This document shows, in pieces, positions 45,118-53,572 of a stretch of DNA of 64,000 bases; the first letter of the stretch is position 1; the number at the start of each line of letters is the position of its first letter. A model generated the notes under the pieces. It had not been told where the DNA came from, ran no database searches, and saw nothing but the letters and a program-made list of their open reading frames with translations. The translations under genes and the position numbers were made by a program. Source of the stretch: Pseudomonadota bacterium (lineage in GTDB: Bacteria > Pseudomonadota > Alphaproteobacteria > Sphingomonadales > Sphingomonadaceae); NCBI GenBank assembly GCA_023423655.1, contig JAFAFE010000007.1, positions 62,001 through 126,000 of the forward strand. Reading direction: 5' to 3'.

Positions 45118-45972
45118 TCAAAGCCCGCCTCCAATGCGATCGGGGCGACTGGCCGACGCCCAACTCAGCGGATTGAACCAGCTTGCGCTGCCATCGGTGG
45201 AAAAATAGAGGAAGCGCGCCTTGCCGACAATATTTTCCATCGGCACGATTCCGATACCACCGCCTTCGATTGCCGGAAAGCGACTGTCCGCGCTGCGGTC
45301 GCGATTATCGCCCATCAGGAATAGATGGTCCGGCGGCACAATATAGATACCGGTCGTGTCCATATCCCCGCTGATAAGGTCAAGAATATTGTAAGATACA
45401 CCATTGGGCAGCGTCTCGCGATATTGCGGATAACGGCACAAATCGCCGCCCAAATTGCCTTTCACCTTGAAAACTGGAAGGAAGCAAGGCGCGGCGCTGG
45501 CGGCGGTCATATTGTCGGTCACGGGGATGACGAAATCGGCAATTTGTTGTTTTTTGACCGGCGTGCCGTTGAGGATCAGCGTGCCGTCGCGCATCTGGAT
45601 GCGGTCGCCCGGAAGCCCGATCACGCGCTTGATATAATCATCCTTATTGCCGGGCGGGGCTTTGAATACCACCACATCACCGCGTTCGGGCACCGCGCCC
45701 AATATGCGCCCCGAAAACAGCTTTGGCGACAAAGGAAAGGAATGGCGCGAATAGCCATACGCCATTTTATCGACGATGAGATAATCGCCGATGAGCAAGC
45801 TGGGTTGCATCGATTCCGAAGGAATATTGAAGGGCGAGACAATGAAGGTCCGCAGCGCCAGCATGACAAGCGCGACCGTCAGCAAAAAGCGCCAGAAGCT
45901 TCCCTTCTGATCGCTTTCGTCTGTCTCTTCGGTCGCAATTATGTCCGGCGATGGCATATCGTTCGCAAGCAT
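45118..45972 (-). CDS. lepB: Signal peptidase I
   Basis: Membrane-bound serine protease that removes signal peptides on the periplasmic side. The 284-residue protein has one N-terminal membrane helix (about residues 27-45), catalytic Ser54 in PSESMQPSL and Lys115 in DDYIKRVIGLPGD, and the box E MGDNRDRSADSR. First gene of lepB-rnc-era; the start at 45972 has a weak ribosome site and ATG 45957 is possible. Confidence 0.95.
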   Translation of the reverse strand: MLANDMPSPDIIATEETDESDQKGSFWRFLLTVALVMLALRTFIVSPFNIPSESMQPSLLIGDYLIVDKMAYGYSRHSFPLSPKLFSGRILGAVPERGDVVVFKAPPGNKDDYIKRVIGLPGDRIQMRDGTLILNGTPVKKQQIADFVIPVTDNMTAASAAPCFLPVFKVKGNLGGDLCRYPQYRETLPNGVSYNILDLISGDMDTTGIYIVPPDHLFLMGDNRDRSADSRFPAIEGGGIGIVPMENIVGKARFLYFSTDGSASWFNPLSWASASRPDRIGGGL

Positions 45973-45990
45973 GAACGCGGCTTAAGCGGA

Positions 45991-46041
45991 TTGCGGTAAA
46001 GGTCAAGGAAATATGCGGTAACTATGCGGTATCTGTGCGGG
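45991..46041. repeat. Helically phased GCGGTA repeats in the lepB-pgi divergent region
   Basis: TTGCGGTA (45991), TATGCGGTA (46012), TATGCGGTA (46023) and TGTGCGGG (46034) are spaced 21, 11 and 11 bases apart. That is one or two turns of the helix, as for cooperative protein binding on one DNA face. The region lies between the divergent lepB and pgi starts. Confidence 0.5.
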
Positions 46042-46124
46042 CGGGCAAGGTTGCGCTGGCGCATTGGATGTAGCTTTAGTAGATGCGGCAATCATCCCTT
46101 TCTATTTGAGGCAGGAATCCTTTT

Positions 46125-47621
46125 ATGTCTGACCGTTGGGCCGCCCTTGAAGCTTTGCCGGACACATCGCTGGTCGACCTGTTCGCGAACGACGCGGAAC
46201 GGGTAGGGGGTTTCGGTGCGGTCTTGCCCGGCCTCCAGTTCGATTTTTCCAAGACCCATTTGACCGACGATGCACTCGCCGCGCTGGCTGCACTGGCCGA
46301 CACGGTGGGCCTTGATGCGGCGCGCAAGCGGCTGTTTGCAGGAGAGATTGTCAATCCGACCGAAGGCCGCGCGGCAACGCATAGTGCCGAACGCGGCGAG
46401 GGAGATGCGGAAACTGTCCATGTTTCGCGGATGCTGCATGACCGGATGCGCGCGCTGATTGACGCCATCGAGATGGGCGCATTGGGCGAAATCCGCCATA
46501 TCCTCCATATCGGCATTGGCGGCTCGGCGCTCGGCCCCGACTTGCTGGTCGATGCGCTTGGGCGCGATGCGGGCCGTTATGACGTTGCGATTGTGTCCAA
46601 TGTCGACGGCAGCGCGCTCGCCGATGTGTTTGCCCGCTTCGACCCGCATTATACGCTGGTGAGTGTCGCATCCAAAAGCTTCACCACCACCGAAACGCTG
46701 ATTAACGCCAATTCGACGCTCGACTGGCTGGAGCAAGCCGGGGTGGAGGACCCGCTCGGCCGCTTTGTCGCGCTCACCGCCAATCCGGGAAAAGCAGTGG
46801 AATGGGGAATTGATGAAACCCGCATCCTGCCTTTTGCCGAAAGCGTCGGCGGGCGTTATTCACTCTGGTCCTCCATCGGTTTTCCTGCGGCTTTGGCACT
46901 TGGGTGGGAAGCGTTCGACGCTTTGTTAGAAGGCGCGGCGCAAATGGACCGCCATTTCCGGCTGACCGATTGGCGCGAAAATGTTTGTTTCCTGGGCGCT
47001 GCTGTAGACCTTTATTATACCCAAAAGCGTCGATGCGAAACGCGCGCAGTGTTTGCTTATGACGAGCGGTTGCGCTTGCTGCCATCCTATCTCCAGCAAC
47101 TCGAAATGGAGAGTAATGGCAAATTGGTGACGGCAGACGGCAAGGCGCTTATCTATCCGTCCGCCGCGATTACATGGGGCGGGGTCGGCACTGATGCGCA
47201 ACATGCGGTGTTCCAACTTTTGCATCAAGGCACGCATCTGGTGCCGGTCGAATTTCTCGCAAGCAAAACGCCGGGGTCGGACCTTGATCCGGTGCATCAT
47301 CGCACCTTGCTTATCAATTGTTTCGCCCAAGGCGCGGCGTTGATGGCAGGGAAGGCCAATCCCGGCGATCCCGCGCGCGCTTATCCCGGCGACCGGCCTT
47401 CGACCACCATCTTACTCGACGATGTCGATCCGCGCTGCGTCGGCGCGCTTATTGCCTTTTACGAGCACCGCACCTTCGTTAATGCGGTGCTGCTCGGCAT
47501 TAATCCGTTTGACCAGTTCGGCGTCGAATTGGGCAAACAGATTGCGCGCTCGATTGAAAGCGAGGGCACGGAGAGTTTCGACCCGTCGACACAGGCGTTG
47601 ATCGCCGCCGCTTTCGATTAG
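46125..47621 (+). CDS. pgi: Glucose-6-phosphate isomerase
   Basis: Interconverts glucose 6-phosphate and fructose 6-phosphate. The 498-residue protein has the family blocks GIGGSALGP, SVASKSFTTTETL, GGRYSLWSSIGFP and LLPSYLQQLEMESNGK. AGGAA lies ahead of the ATG. Length is a little short of the 540-550 of the gamma type but usual for alphaproteobacteria. Confidence 0.96.
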   Translation: MSDRWAALEALPDTSLVDLFANDAERVGGFGAVLPGLQFDFSKTHLTDDALAALAALADTVGLDAARKRLFAGEIVNPTEGRAATHSAERGEGDAETVHVSRMLHDRMRALIDAIEMGALGEIRHILHIGIGGSALGPDLLVDALGRDAGRYDVAIVSNVDGSALADVFARFDPHYTLVSVASKSFTTTETLINANSTLDWLEQAGVEDPLGRFVALTANPGKAVEWGIDETRILPFAESVGGRYSLWSSIGFPAALALGWEAFDALLEGAAQMDRHFRLTDWRENVCFLGAAVDLYYTQKRRCETRAVFAYDERLRLLPSYLQQLEMESNGKLVTADGKALIYPSAAITWGGVGTDAQHAVFQLLHQGTHLVPVEFLASKTPGSDLDPVHHRTLLINCFAQGAALMAGKANPGDPARAYPGDRPSTTILLDDVDPRCVGALIAFYEHRTFVNAVLLGINPFDQFGVELGKQIARSIESEGTESFDPSTQALIAAAFD

Positions 47622-47715
47622 TCTCATCACCCTTTATCATTAGAAGCGGCAACCGGCCGTCCCTAATTTGCGTTATACGGGATATGCCCGCCCCTATCCT
47701 TCGGAGAGCCTCGAC

Positions 47716-49062
47716 ATGGCAGATTATGATTTTGACCTTTTTGTGATCGGTGCCGGATCGGGCGGTGTTCGTGCCGCGCGCGTATCCGCCGGCTATGGAG
47801 CGAAGGTCGCGATTGCGGAGGAATATCGGGTCGGAGGCACCTGTGTCATCCGTGGCTGTGTGCCGAAAAAACTGCTCGTCTACGGCGCGCATTTTGCCGA
47901 AGATTTGCACGATGCCAAACGCTTTGGCTGGGAGGTCGAAACGCCGACTTTCAACTGGGCGACCTTGCGCGACAATGTGCTGGCGGATGTGGACCGGCTC
48001 AACAAGGCTTATACCGAAACGCTCTACAATAATAAGGTTACGACCTTCTTGGAGCGCGCGACCATAGCAGGGCCTCATGAGGTCAAGCTGGCCAGCGGCA
48101 AGACGGTGACAGCCAAAGTGATATTGATCGCAACCGGTGGCTGGCCGGTAATACCGGACTTTCCCGGCGCGGAACATGGCGTGACCTCGAACGAGGTTTT
48201 CCACCTCGATAGCCTGCCCAAGCGCGTCGTGATCGCGGGCGGCGGTTATATTGCCAATGAATTTGCCGGGATATTCCACAGCCTTGGTACCAGCGTCACC
48301 TTGGTCAACCGCTCGGATACGATCCTGCGCGGGTATGACGAACAGATACGGGACCGTTTGCTCCAGATTTCGATGACCAAGGGCATCCAATACCGGTTCA
48401 ATTGCCACTTTGAAAGCATTGAAAAACAAGAGGATGGCAGCTTGCTCGCCTCCTTCTGCGACCATGATCCGGTCGAGGCAGACCTAGTGTTATTCGCCAT
48501 CGGTAGGCGTCCCAATGTCGAAGGGCTGGGGTTGGACCAAGTCGGCATCACCATCACACCGCATGGCGCTATTCCGGTGGACGCGCATAACAAGACCAGT
48601 GTTGATTCTATCTATGCGGTGGGCGATGTCACCGACCGGGTTCAGCTAACACCGGTCGCGATCCGCGAAGGCCATGCTTTTGCCGATACTTTGTTCGGCG
48701 ATAATCCGCGTACGGTCGATTATGACACCATCCCGTCTGCAGTCTTTTCGCAGCCGCCCTTGGCAGGCGTCGGGCTCACCGAAGCGCAGGCGCGCAATAA
48801 GCTGGGCTCGATCAAAGTCTATTCGTCGGATTTCCGTCCGATGAAAAATGTGCTGGCGGGCCGCAACGAACGCAGCCTTTACAAGATGATTGTCGACGCG
48901 ACGAGCGACAAGGTGGTGGGCTTGCACATGATTGGCCCGGATGCGCCGGAGATTTTGCAGGCCGCTGCGATTGCGGTGAAGGCCGGGCTTACCAAAGCCG
49001 ATTTTGACGCGACCGTCGCGCTCCATCCCAGCATGGCCGAAGAGCTGGTATTGATGAAGTAA
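47716..49062 (+). CDS. gor: Glutathione-disulfide reductase
   Basis: FAD and NADPH-dependent reductase keeping glutathione reduced. The 448-residue protein has the FAD fold GAGSGG, redox cysteines Cys43 and Cys48 in GGTCVIRGCVPKK, the NAD(P) fold GGGYIANEFAG and the dimer-interface VALHPSMAEELV with the catalytic His. ATG 47716 follows CGGAGAG; the open frame starts earlier. Converges with the ScfR-type regulator six bases away. Confidence 0.95.
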   Translation: MADYDFDLFVIGAGSGGVRAARVSAGYGAKVAIAEEYRVGGTCVIRGCVPKKLLVYGAHFAEDLHDAKRFGWEVETPTFNWATLRDNVLADVDRLNKAYTETLYNNKVTTFLERATIAGPHEVKLASGKTVTAKVILIATGGWPVIPDFPGAEHGVTSNEVFHLDSLPKRVVIAGGGYIANEFAGIFHSLGTSVTLVNRSDTILRGYDEQIRDRLLQISMTKGIQYRFNCHFESIEKQEDGSLLASFCDHDPVEADLVLFAIGRRPNVEGLGLDQVGITITPHGAIPVDAHNKTSVDSIYAVGDVTDRVQLTPVAIREGHAFADTLFGDNPRTVDYDTIPSAVFSQPPLAGVGLTEAQARNKLGSIKVYSSDFRPMKNVLAGRNERSLYKMIVDATSDKVVGLHMIGPDAPEILQAAAIAVKAGLTKADFDATVALHPSMAEELVLMK

Positions 49063-49068
49063 GCGTCA

Positions 49069-50475
49069 CTACCCTACCGAATAAGGCACAACATCCCGCC
49101 GGTCAGGGTCGATGATAAGATCACGATCCGACGGCGGGAAGGCGCGCTGGTCGCAATCGACCCGCGGGCATAGGCGGCATGACACGCCGATGGGCGTGAC
49201 CGAACGTGGATCCTCCACCGCCATGCCGTCGGCATAAATGAAATCATGCGCGTGGGTCGCCTCGCACCCCAAAGCGACGGCATAGCGGCGCGGGGGCCGG
49301 TCATAACGGCCCGACGGTTTGACCAGCCCTTTGGCCATCGACACATAGCGCACCCCGTCGGGCGTTTCTGCGAGCTGCACCAAGATGCGGTCGGGGATCG
49401 CGACCGCTTCATGCACAATCCATAACGGGCAAGCCCCGCCAAAACGCGCAAATTGGAGGCGGGTCGCCGAATGGCGCTTGGTGATATTGCCCGCCATATC
49501 GACGCGGCAAAAGAAGAAAGGGATGCCGCGCAATCCGGGGCGCTGCAGCGTCGATAGACGGTGGCAGGCTTGCTCGAAACTCACGCCGAACAAGGGGCGC
49601 AGGCGGTCAATATCGTGGCGCACCTCCATCGCGGCAGTGCGGAAGCGTTGATAGGGCATGAGCAGCGCGCCGGCCGCATAATTGCTCAAGCCGATAAACA
49701 ATAATTGCCGCGCGGCGGCGCTGGACAGCGCGGCTTGCCCGATAATATGGCTGATGTCATGGCGCAGCGCGAGCGCACAAATCTGGTGCGCGAGTTGAAA
49801 GCGGCGGGTTTCTTCGGGCTGGCTCTGGTCGATGACCAGATGGCCCATCGTCGCATCAAAATCGCGCAAGCCTTTGGCGGGTGCATAGCTTAACGAGATT
49901 TCGAGTGTATCGCGCAAATGCCGTTCCAGCGCGGCGGTCGCGGGGGAGGGGGCCTTCCCGCTCATCCGCGCGGCCAGTTTTTCCGCCGCGCGGTCAAGCG
50001 CATCGACATAATTGCCCGCATTATGGAACCAGTCACGCACCTGCTCCCACGGCAAGCGGCCGCCGCCGTCCTGTTCATTGGCGAGCGCCTCGTCGACAAT
50101 TTGCAAGCGTTGCCCCGCCCGGCGATAGGCGCTGTGGAGCGCGACAAATTGGTCGGCGACCGCTGGCTGTTGCTGGGCAAGCCGTGCAATCTGGTCGGCA
50201 GTCAAGGGGCTGGCAAAGATCGGATCGGCAGCCGCTTCGCGCAACGCGGCAAAGCGTCGCGTGGCATTATCCGCCTCCAACTCCTCCCAATCGAGCGGGA
50301 AGTCGCGCGCAAGCCGCTCCATCAGGGCTGGTGTCAACGGGCGGTCATCATGCTCTAGCTGGCTGAGGTAGGAAACCGAGATGCCGAGCCGTCCGGCCAT
50401 ATCTGCTTGTTTAAGATTGCGCGCCAAGCGGATGGCCCGCAATTTTTCTCCCGCAAAGAGCCGCCGCTTCATCAT
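49069..50475 (-). CDS. pccR: Short-chain fatty acyl-CoA regulator, PccR/ScfR family
   Basis: Transcriptional regulator of propionyl-CoA carboxylation genes. The 468-residue protein has an N-terminal XRE helix-turn-helix (about 9-64), a central IrrE-like region in which the metallopeptidase HExxH is replaced by HQICA, so no protease activity is expected, and the C-terminal domain with ScfR-type cysteines in GVSCRLCPRVDCDQRAFPP. It is divergent from pccB. Four TTTGCAA boxes lie between them, and the promoter predicted for this gene puts its start at the ATG (leaderless). PccR of Rhodobacter binds paired TTTGCAAA sites. Confidence 0.9.
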   Translation of the reverse strand: MMKRRLFAGEKLRAIRLARNLKQADMAGRLGISVSYLSQLEHDDRPLTPALMERLARDFPLDWEELEADNATRRFAALREAAADPIFASPLTADQIARLAQQQPAVADQFVALHSAYRRAGQRLQIVDEALANEQDGGGRLPWEQVRDWFHNAGNYVDALDRAAEKLAARMSGKAPSPATAALERHLRDTLEISLSYAPAKGLRDFDATMGHLVIDQSQPEETRRFQLAHQICALALRHDISHIIGQAALSSAAARQLLFIGLSNYAAGALLMPYQRFRTAAMEVRHDIDRLRPLFGVSFEQACHRLSTLQRPGLRGIPFFFCRVDMAGNITKRHSATRLQFARFGGACPLWIVHEAVAIPDRILVQLAETPDGVRYVSMAKGLVKPSGRYDRPPRRYAVALGCEATHAHDFIYADGMAVEDPRSVTPIGVSCRLCPRVDCDQRAFPPSDRDLIIDPDRRDVVPYSVG

Positions 50476-50481
50476 CTTCTT

Positions 50482-50510
50482 AGCATATTTTGCAAAGTGG
50501 ATATTTGCAA
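50482..50510 (-). promoter_or_regulatory. Predicted pccR promoter
   Basis: On the minus strand TTGCAA (50505-50510), exactly 17 bases, TATGCT (50482-50487). Six bases separate the -10 box from the pccR ATG at 50475. Box 1 of the operator lies in the spacer and box 2 overlaps the -35, so binding should repress pccR. Confidence 0.6.
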
Positions 50511-50533
50511 CTTTGCAAATTCACATTTGCAAT
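50489..50533. promoter_or_regulatory. Four-box PccR operator
   Basis: TTTGCAAA (50489-50496), TTTGCAAC (50504-50511), TTTGCAAA (50512-50519) and TTTGCAAT (50526-50533), within 45 bases. The core TTGCAA is palindromic. The published PccR site, as I recall it, is TTTGCAAA-N4-TTTGCAAA; here gaps are 7, 0 and 6. A weak pccB promoter can be drawn at GTGACC (50540-50545) and CATAAA (50562-50567), downstream of the boxes. Confidence 0.75.
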
Positions 50534-50590
50534 TACGCTGTGACCCGCCCATGCGAGACTTCATAAATCTAAGTATCGGGAGCCAAAACC

Positions 50591-52123
50591 ATGTCCGCCA
50601 ATATCGCCGAACTCGAAAAGCGTCGCGAGGCGGCGCGCATGGGAGGCGGCCAAAAGCGCATCGACGCGCAGCACGCCAAGGGTCGCCTGACCGCGCGCGA
50701 ACGGCTTGAAGTGCTTCTCGACGAAGGCTCGTTTGAAGAGCTGGATATGTATGTCGAGCATAATTGCACCGATTTCGGCATGGATCAGAACCATATTCCG
50801 GGCGACGGTGTAGTGACGGGTTCTGGCACTATCAATGGTCGTTTGGTATTTGTATTCAGTCAGGATTTTACAGTCTTCGGCGGCTCGTTGTCGGAGCGCC
50901 ATGCAGAAAAAATCTGCAAGGTCATGGATATGGCGATGAAGGTCGGGGCGCCGGTCATCGGCCTTAATGACAGCGGCGGCGCGCGTATCCAGGAAGGGGT
51001 TGCCTCGCTCGGCGGCTATGCCGAAGTGTTCCAGCGCAATGTGCTGGCGTCGGGCGTCGTGCCGCAGCTTTCGCTTATCATGGGACCATGTGCGGGCGGG
51101 GCGGTCTATTCGCCTGCCATGACCGACTTCATCTTCATGGTGAAGGACAGTAGCTATATGTTCGTCACCGGCCCCGATGTGGTCAAAACCGTCACTAACG
51201 AGGTTGTGACGCAGGAAGAATTGGGCGGCGCTGTCACCCACACGACCAAATCGGGCGTCGCCGATGTGGCGTTTGAAAATGACATAGAGGCGCTGCTTGC
51301 CGCGCGCGATTTTATCGACTTTCTGCCCGCTTCGAACAAAGAGCCGGTCCCGGAGCGCCCGACGGCGGACGCATGGGACCGGATAGAGGAAAGCCTTGAT
51401 ACGCTGATCCCGCCCAACGCCAACCAGCCTTATGATATGCACGAGCTTATCCGCAAGATCGTGGACGAGGGCGATTTTTTTGAAGTCCAGCCCACCCATG
51501 CGGGCAATATCCTCATCGGCTTTGGCCGTATCGAAGGCCGCACGGTCGGCATTGTTGCCAATCAACCGATGGTGCTGGCGGGCTGCCTCGACATTAATGC
51601 GTCCAAAAAAGCCGGGCGCTTCGTACGCTTTTGTGATGCGTTCGACATTCCGATCATCACTTTTGTCGACGTGCCGGGCTTCCTTCCGGGGGTCAGCCAA
51701 GAACATAATGGCATCATCAAGCATGGCGCGAAATTGCTGTTTGCCTATGCCGAAGCAACCGTCCCCAAAATCACCGTCATCACGCGCAAAGCCTATGGCG
51801 GCGCGTATGACGTTATGGCGTCAAAACATTTGCGCGGCGATTTAAACTATGCTTGGCCGACCGCCGAAATCGCGGTGATGGGCGCGAAGGGCGCGGTAGA
51901 AATCATCTTCCGTCAGGACATAGGCGACCCCGAAAAAATCGCCGAGCGCACGCGCGAATATGAAGAGCGTTTTGCCAATCCATTTGTGGCGGCGAGCAAA
52001 GGCTTTATCGACGAAGTCATCATGCCCCATTCCACCCGCCGCCGCATCGCTCTGGGCCTGCGCAAGTTGCGGAACAAGGCGCTCGAAAATCCTTGGAAGA
52101 AGCATGATAATATTCCGCTATAA
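50591..52123 (+). CDS. pccB: Propionyl-CoA carboxylase beta subunit
   Basis: Carboxyltransferase subunit that carboxylates propionyl-CoA to (S)-methylmalonyl-CoA using carboxybiotin on PccA. The 510-residue crotonase-fold protein has the acyl-CoA site SGGARIQEGV, GPCAGGAVYSPA and the C-terminal FVDVPGFLPG and ITRKAYGGAYDVM blocks. GGGAG precedes the ATG. First gene of the operon transcribed away from pccR; pccA lies 6.3 kb downstream. Confidence 0.95.
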   Translation: MSANIAELEKRREAARMGGGQKRIDAQHAKGRLTARERLEVLLDEGSFEELDMYVEHNCTDFGMDQNHIPGDGVVTGSGTINGRLVFVFSQDFTVFGGSLSERHAEKICKVMDMAMKVGAPVIGLNDSGGARIQEGVASLGGYAEVFQRNVLASGVVPQLSLIMGPCAGGAVYSPAMTDFIFMVKDSSYMFVTGPDVVKTVTNEVVTQEELGGAVTHTTKSGVADVAFENDIEALLAARDFIDFLPASNKEPVPERPTADAWDRIEESLDTLIPPNANQPYDMHELIRKIVDEGDFFEVQPTHAGNILIGFGRIEGRTVGIVANQPMVLAGCLDINASKKAGRFVRFCDAFDIPIITFVDVPGFLPGVSQEHNGIIKHGAKLLFAYAEATVPKITVITRKAYGGAYDVMASKHLRGDLNYAWPTAEIAVMGAKGAVEIIFRQDIGDPEKIAERTREYEERFANPFVAASKGFIDEVIMPHSTRRRIALGLRKLRNKALENPWKKHDNIPL

Positions 52124-52179
52124 GGCGGGTCGAACAGAGTCATAACTGCGAGATGAATTGTTCGCGAAGGAGTTTTCCC

Positions 52180-52920
52180 ATGCGTTTTTCCACTATCGGT
52201 CTTGGCGTCGCTTTGATGCTTGCCCCTGCCATAGTCACCGCCCAAACCGCGCGTGGCGGTGTGGCGGTCAGCTTTGAACAGGGCAATGTCGACAAGGCCA
52301 GCCTTCAGGAAGCGTTTGAAACCGCGTTTGCAACGCGGATCAAACCCCGCCAGCCGGTCAAATTTACGCGCGCAGTGGGCGACGAGGGCGTTATCACCTT
52401 CGAGCCGGTGGCGCTTTATCGCATCCGTGGTGATCTCTATGCACTGCTCAGCACAGGGTCGTCGGAAGAACAGGGCCATGCCTCCAGCGGCACCAATGCG
52501 GTCCACTATCTGCGCAGCGCTGAAGGTGGCTGGCAAAAGGCGGGTGAATGGTTCGGCCTTGGCAGCACCGGCACATGGGGCAATGGCGCGACCGAATGGA
52601 AATTCACGCGCGGGCTTGGCAAAAAACCTTATATGCTGACGAGTGGTGGCGGAACCTGGCAAGGTTGTTCGCTGTCGCAAACCATCCTCACCGAGCTTGC
52701 GCCCGATGCCCCCAAAGACCGTGGCAGCTTCACGGACCATAATAGCTGGTCCGAAGAAAGCATGGGCAAGAATTTCAGCTATGATGGCGCCATCAGCACC
52801 GCCGTCGCGGACCGGAGTTTCACCCTATCATACAAAGGCACGAAAAATTTGCGCCAGCAATTCGTGCGGCAGGGCGAGGAATATCAGCGTGTCAGCAAAG
52901 ACGAAATTCCGGGCTGTTAA
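52180..52920 (+). CDS. Secreted protein of unknown function in the propionate cluster
   Basis: The 246-residue product begins at ATG 52180 behind AAGGAG, with a clear signal peptide (MRFSTIGLGVALMLAPAIVTA, cleavage near AQT; written here in full only to residue 21 minus spacing). The mature part is Gly/Ser/Thr-rich and beta-like, with two cysteines (WQGCS and the C-terminal IPGC). Position between pccB and the epimerase, with 56 and 12 base gaps, argues for co-transcription. No family recognised and no link to propionate is evident from the sequence itself. Confidence 0.7.
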   Translation: MRFSTIGLGVALMLAPAIVTAQTARGGVAVSFEQGNVDKASLQEAFETAFATRIKPRQPVKFTRAVGDEGVITFEPVALYRIRGDLYALLSTGSSEEQGHASSGTNAVHYLRSAEGGWQKAGEWFGLGSTGTWGNGATEWKFTRGLGKKPYMLTSGGGTWQGCSLSQTILTELAPDAPKDRGSFTDHNSWSEESMGKNFSYDGAISTAVADRSFTLSYKGTKNLRQQFVRQGEEYQRVSKDEIPGC

Positions 52921-52932
52921 AAGGAAAATATT

Positions 52933-53403
52933 ATGAAACTCGGTCGTCTCAACCATGTCGGCGTGGCAACGCCTTCGATTGCGGATAGCATCGCCTTTTA
53001 CCGCGATGTGATGGGTGCCACCAAAATCCATGAACCGTTCGACCTAGAATCGCAGGGGGTGAAAGTGTGTTTTGTCGATACGCCGGGCGAGAATGGCACC
53101 AACGGTACACAGATTGAACTGATCGAGCCGCTACCCGGTAACGCGTCTATTGCCAATTTTCTCGATAAAAACCCGCAAGGCGGGCAGCATCATATTTGCT
53201 ATGAAGTGCCTGACATTGCCGCCGCAAAGGCCGAATTTGAAGCGATGGGCAAACGCGTACTGGGGGAACCCCGCATCGGCGCACACGGCACGATGATCTT
53301 CTTTGTCCACCCCAAAGATATGGGCGGCATACTGACCGAGATTATGGAAACGCCCAAGGGGCATTCAACAATTAAACCTTCTCCCCTTGTGGGAGAAGGA
53401 TAG
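52933..53403 (+). CDS. mce: Methylmalonyl-CoA epimerase
   Basis: Interconverts (S)- and (R)-methylmalonyl-CoA between PccAB and the mutase. The 156-residue VOC-fold protein has metal ligands His8 (LNHVGVA), the second His in QHHICYEVPD and a C-terminal Glu in LTEIME. The natural end would be near METPKG; the last ~10 codons (KPSPLVGEG) and the stop come from the repeat element starting at 53377, so the C-terminus has been extended by it. Confidence 0.93.
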   Translation: MKLGRLNHVGVATPSIADSIAFYRDVMGATKIHEPFDLESQGVKVCFVDTPGENGTNGTQIELIEPLPGNASIANFLDKNPQGGQHHICYEVPDIAAAKAEFEAMGKRVLGEPRIGAHGTMIFFVHPKDMGGILTEIMETPKGHSTIKPSPLVGEG

Positions 53404-53559
53404 GGAGCCTTATCGCGTAGCGATTAGGCGGACTTGGATGAGGGGTATGCGAGGCTTTGCCTCGCGCGATTGCAAAAGCAATCGCTTACCCCTCACCCAG
53501 CTACGACTAGCGAGCAAGCTCGCAAGTCTCCACAACCCTCTCCCACAAGGGGAGAGGGG
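53377..53559. repeat. Long palindromic repeat F, between mce and mutase
   Basis: Outer arms CCTTCTCCCCTTGTGGGAGA and CCCTCTCCCACAAGGGGAGA flank a centre with several nested hairpins (GCGAGGC...GCCTCGC, GATTGC...GCAATC). About 183 bases. Its right half matches, in reverse complement, the left half of the element at 63655-63802 (GGAGACTT, GTCGTAG, GGGTG), so the two are one family in opposite orientation. It supplies the mce stop codon and ends just ahead of the mutase ribosome site. Confidence 0.8.
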
Positions 53560-53572
53560 GATAGAGGAAAAA

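Noticed and set aside
53377..53559. CRISPR or insertion sequence at the long repeat
   Set aside because: No regularly spaced repeats and no transposase frame; it is a single palindromic element.
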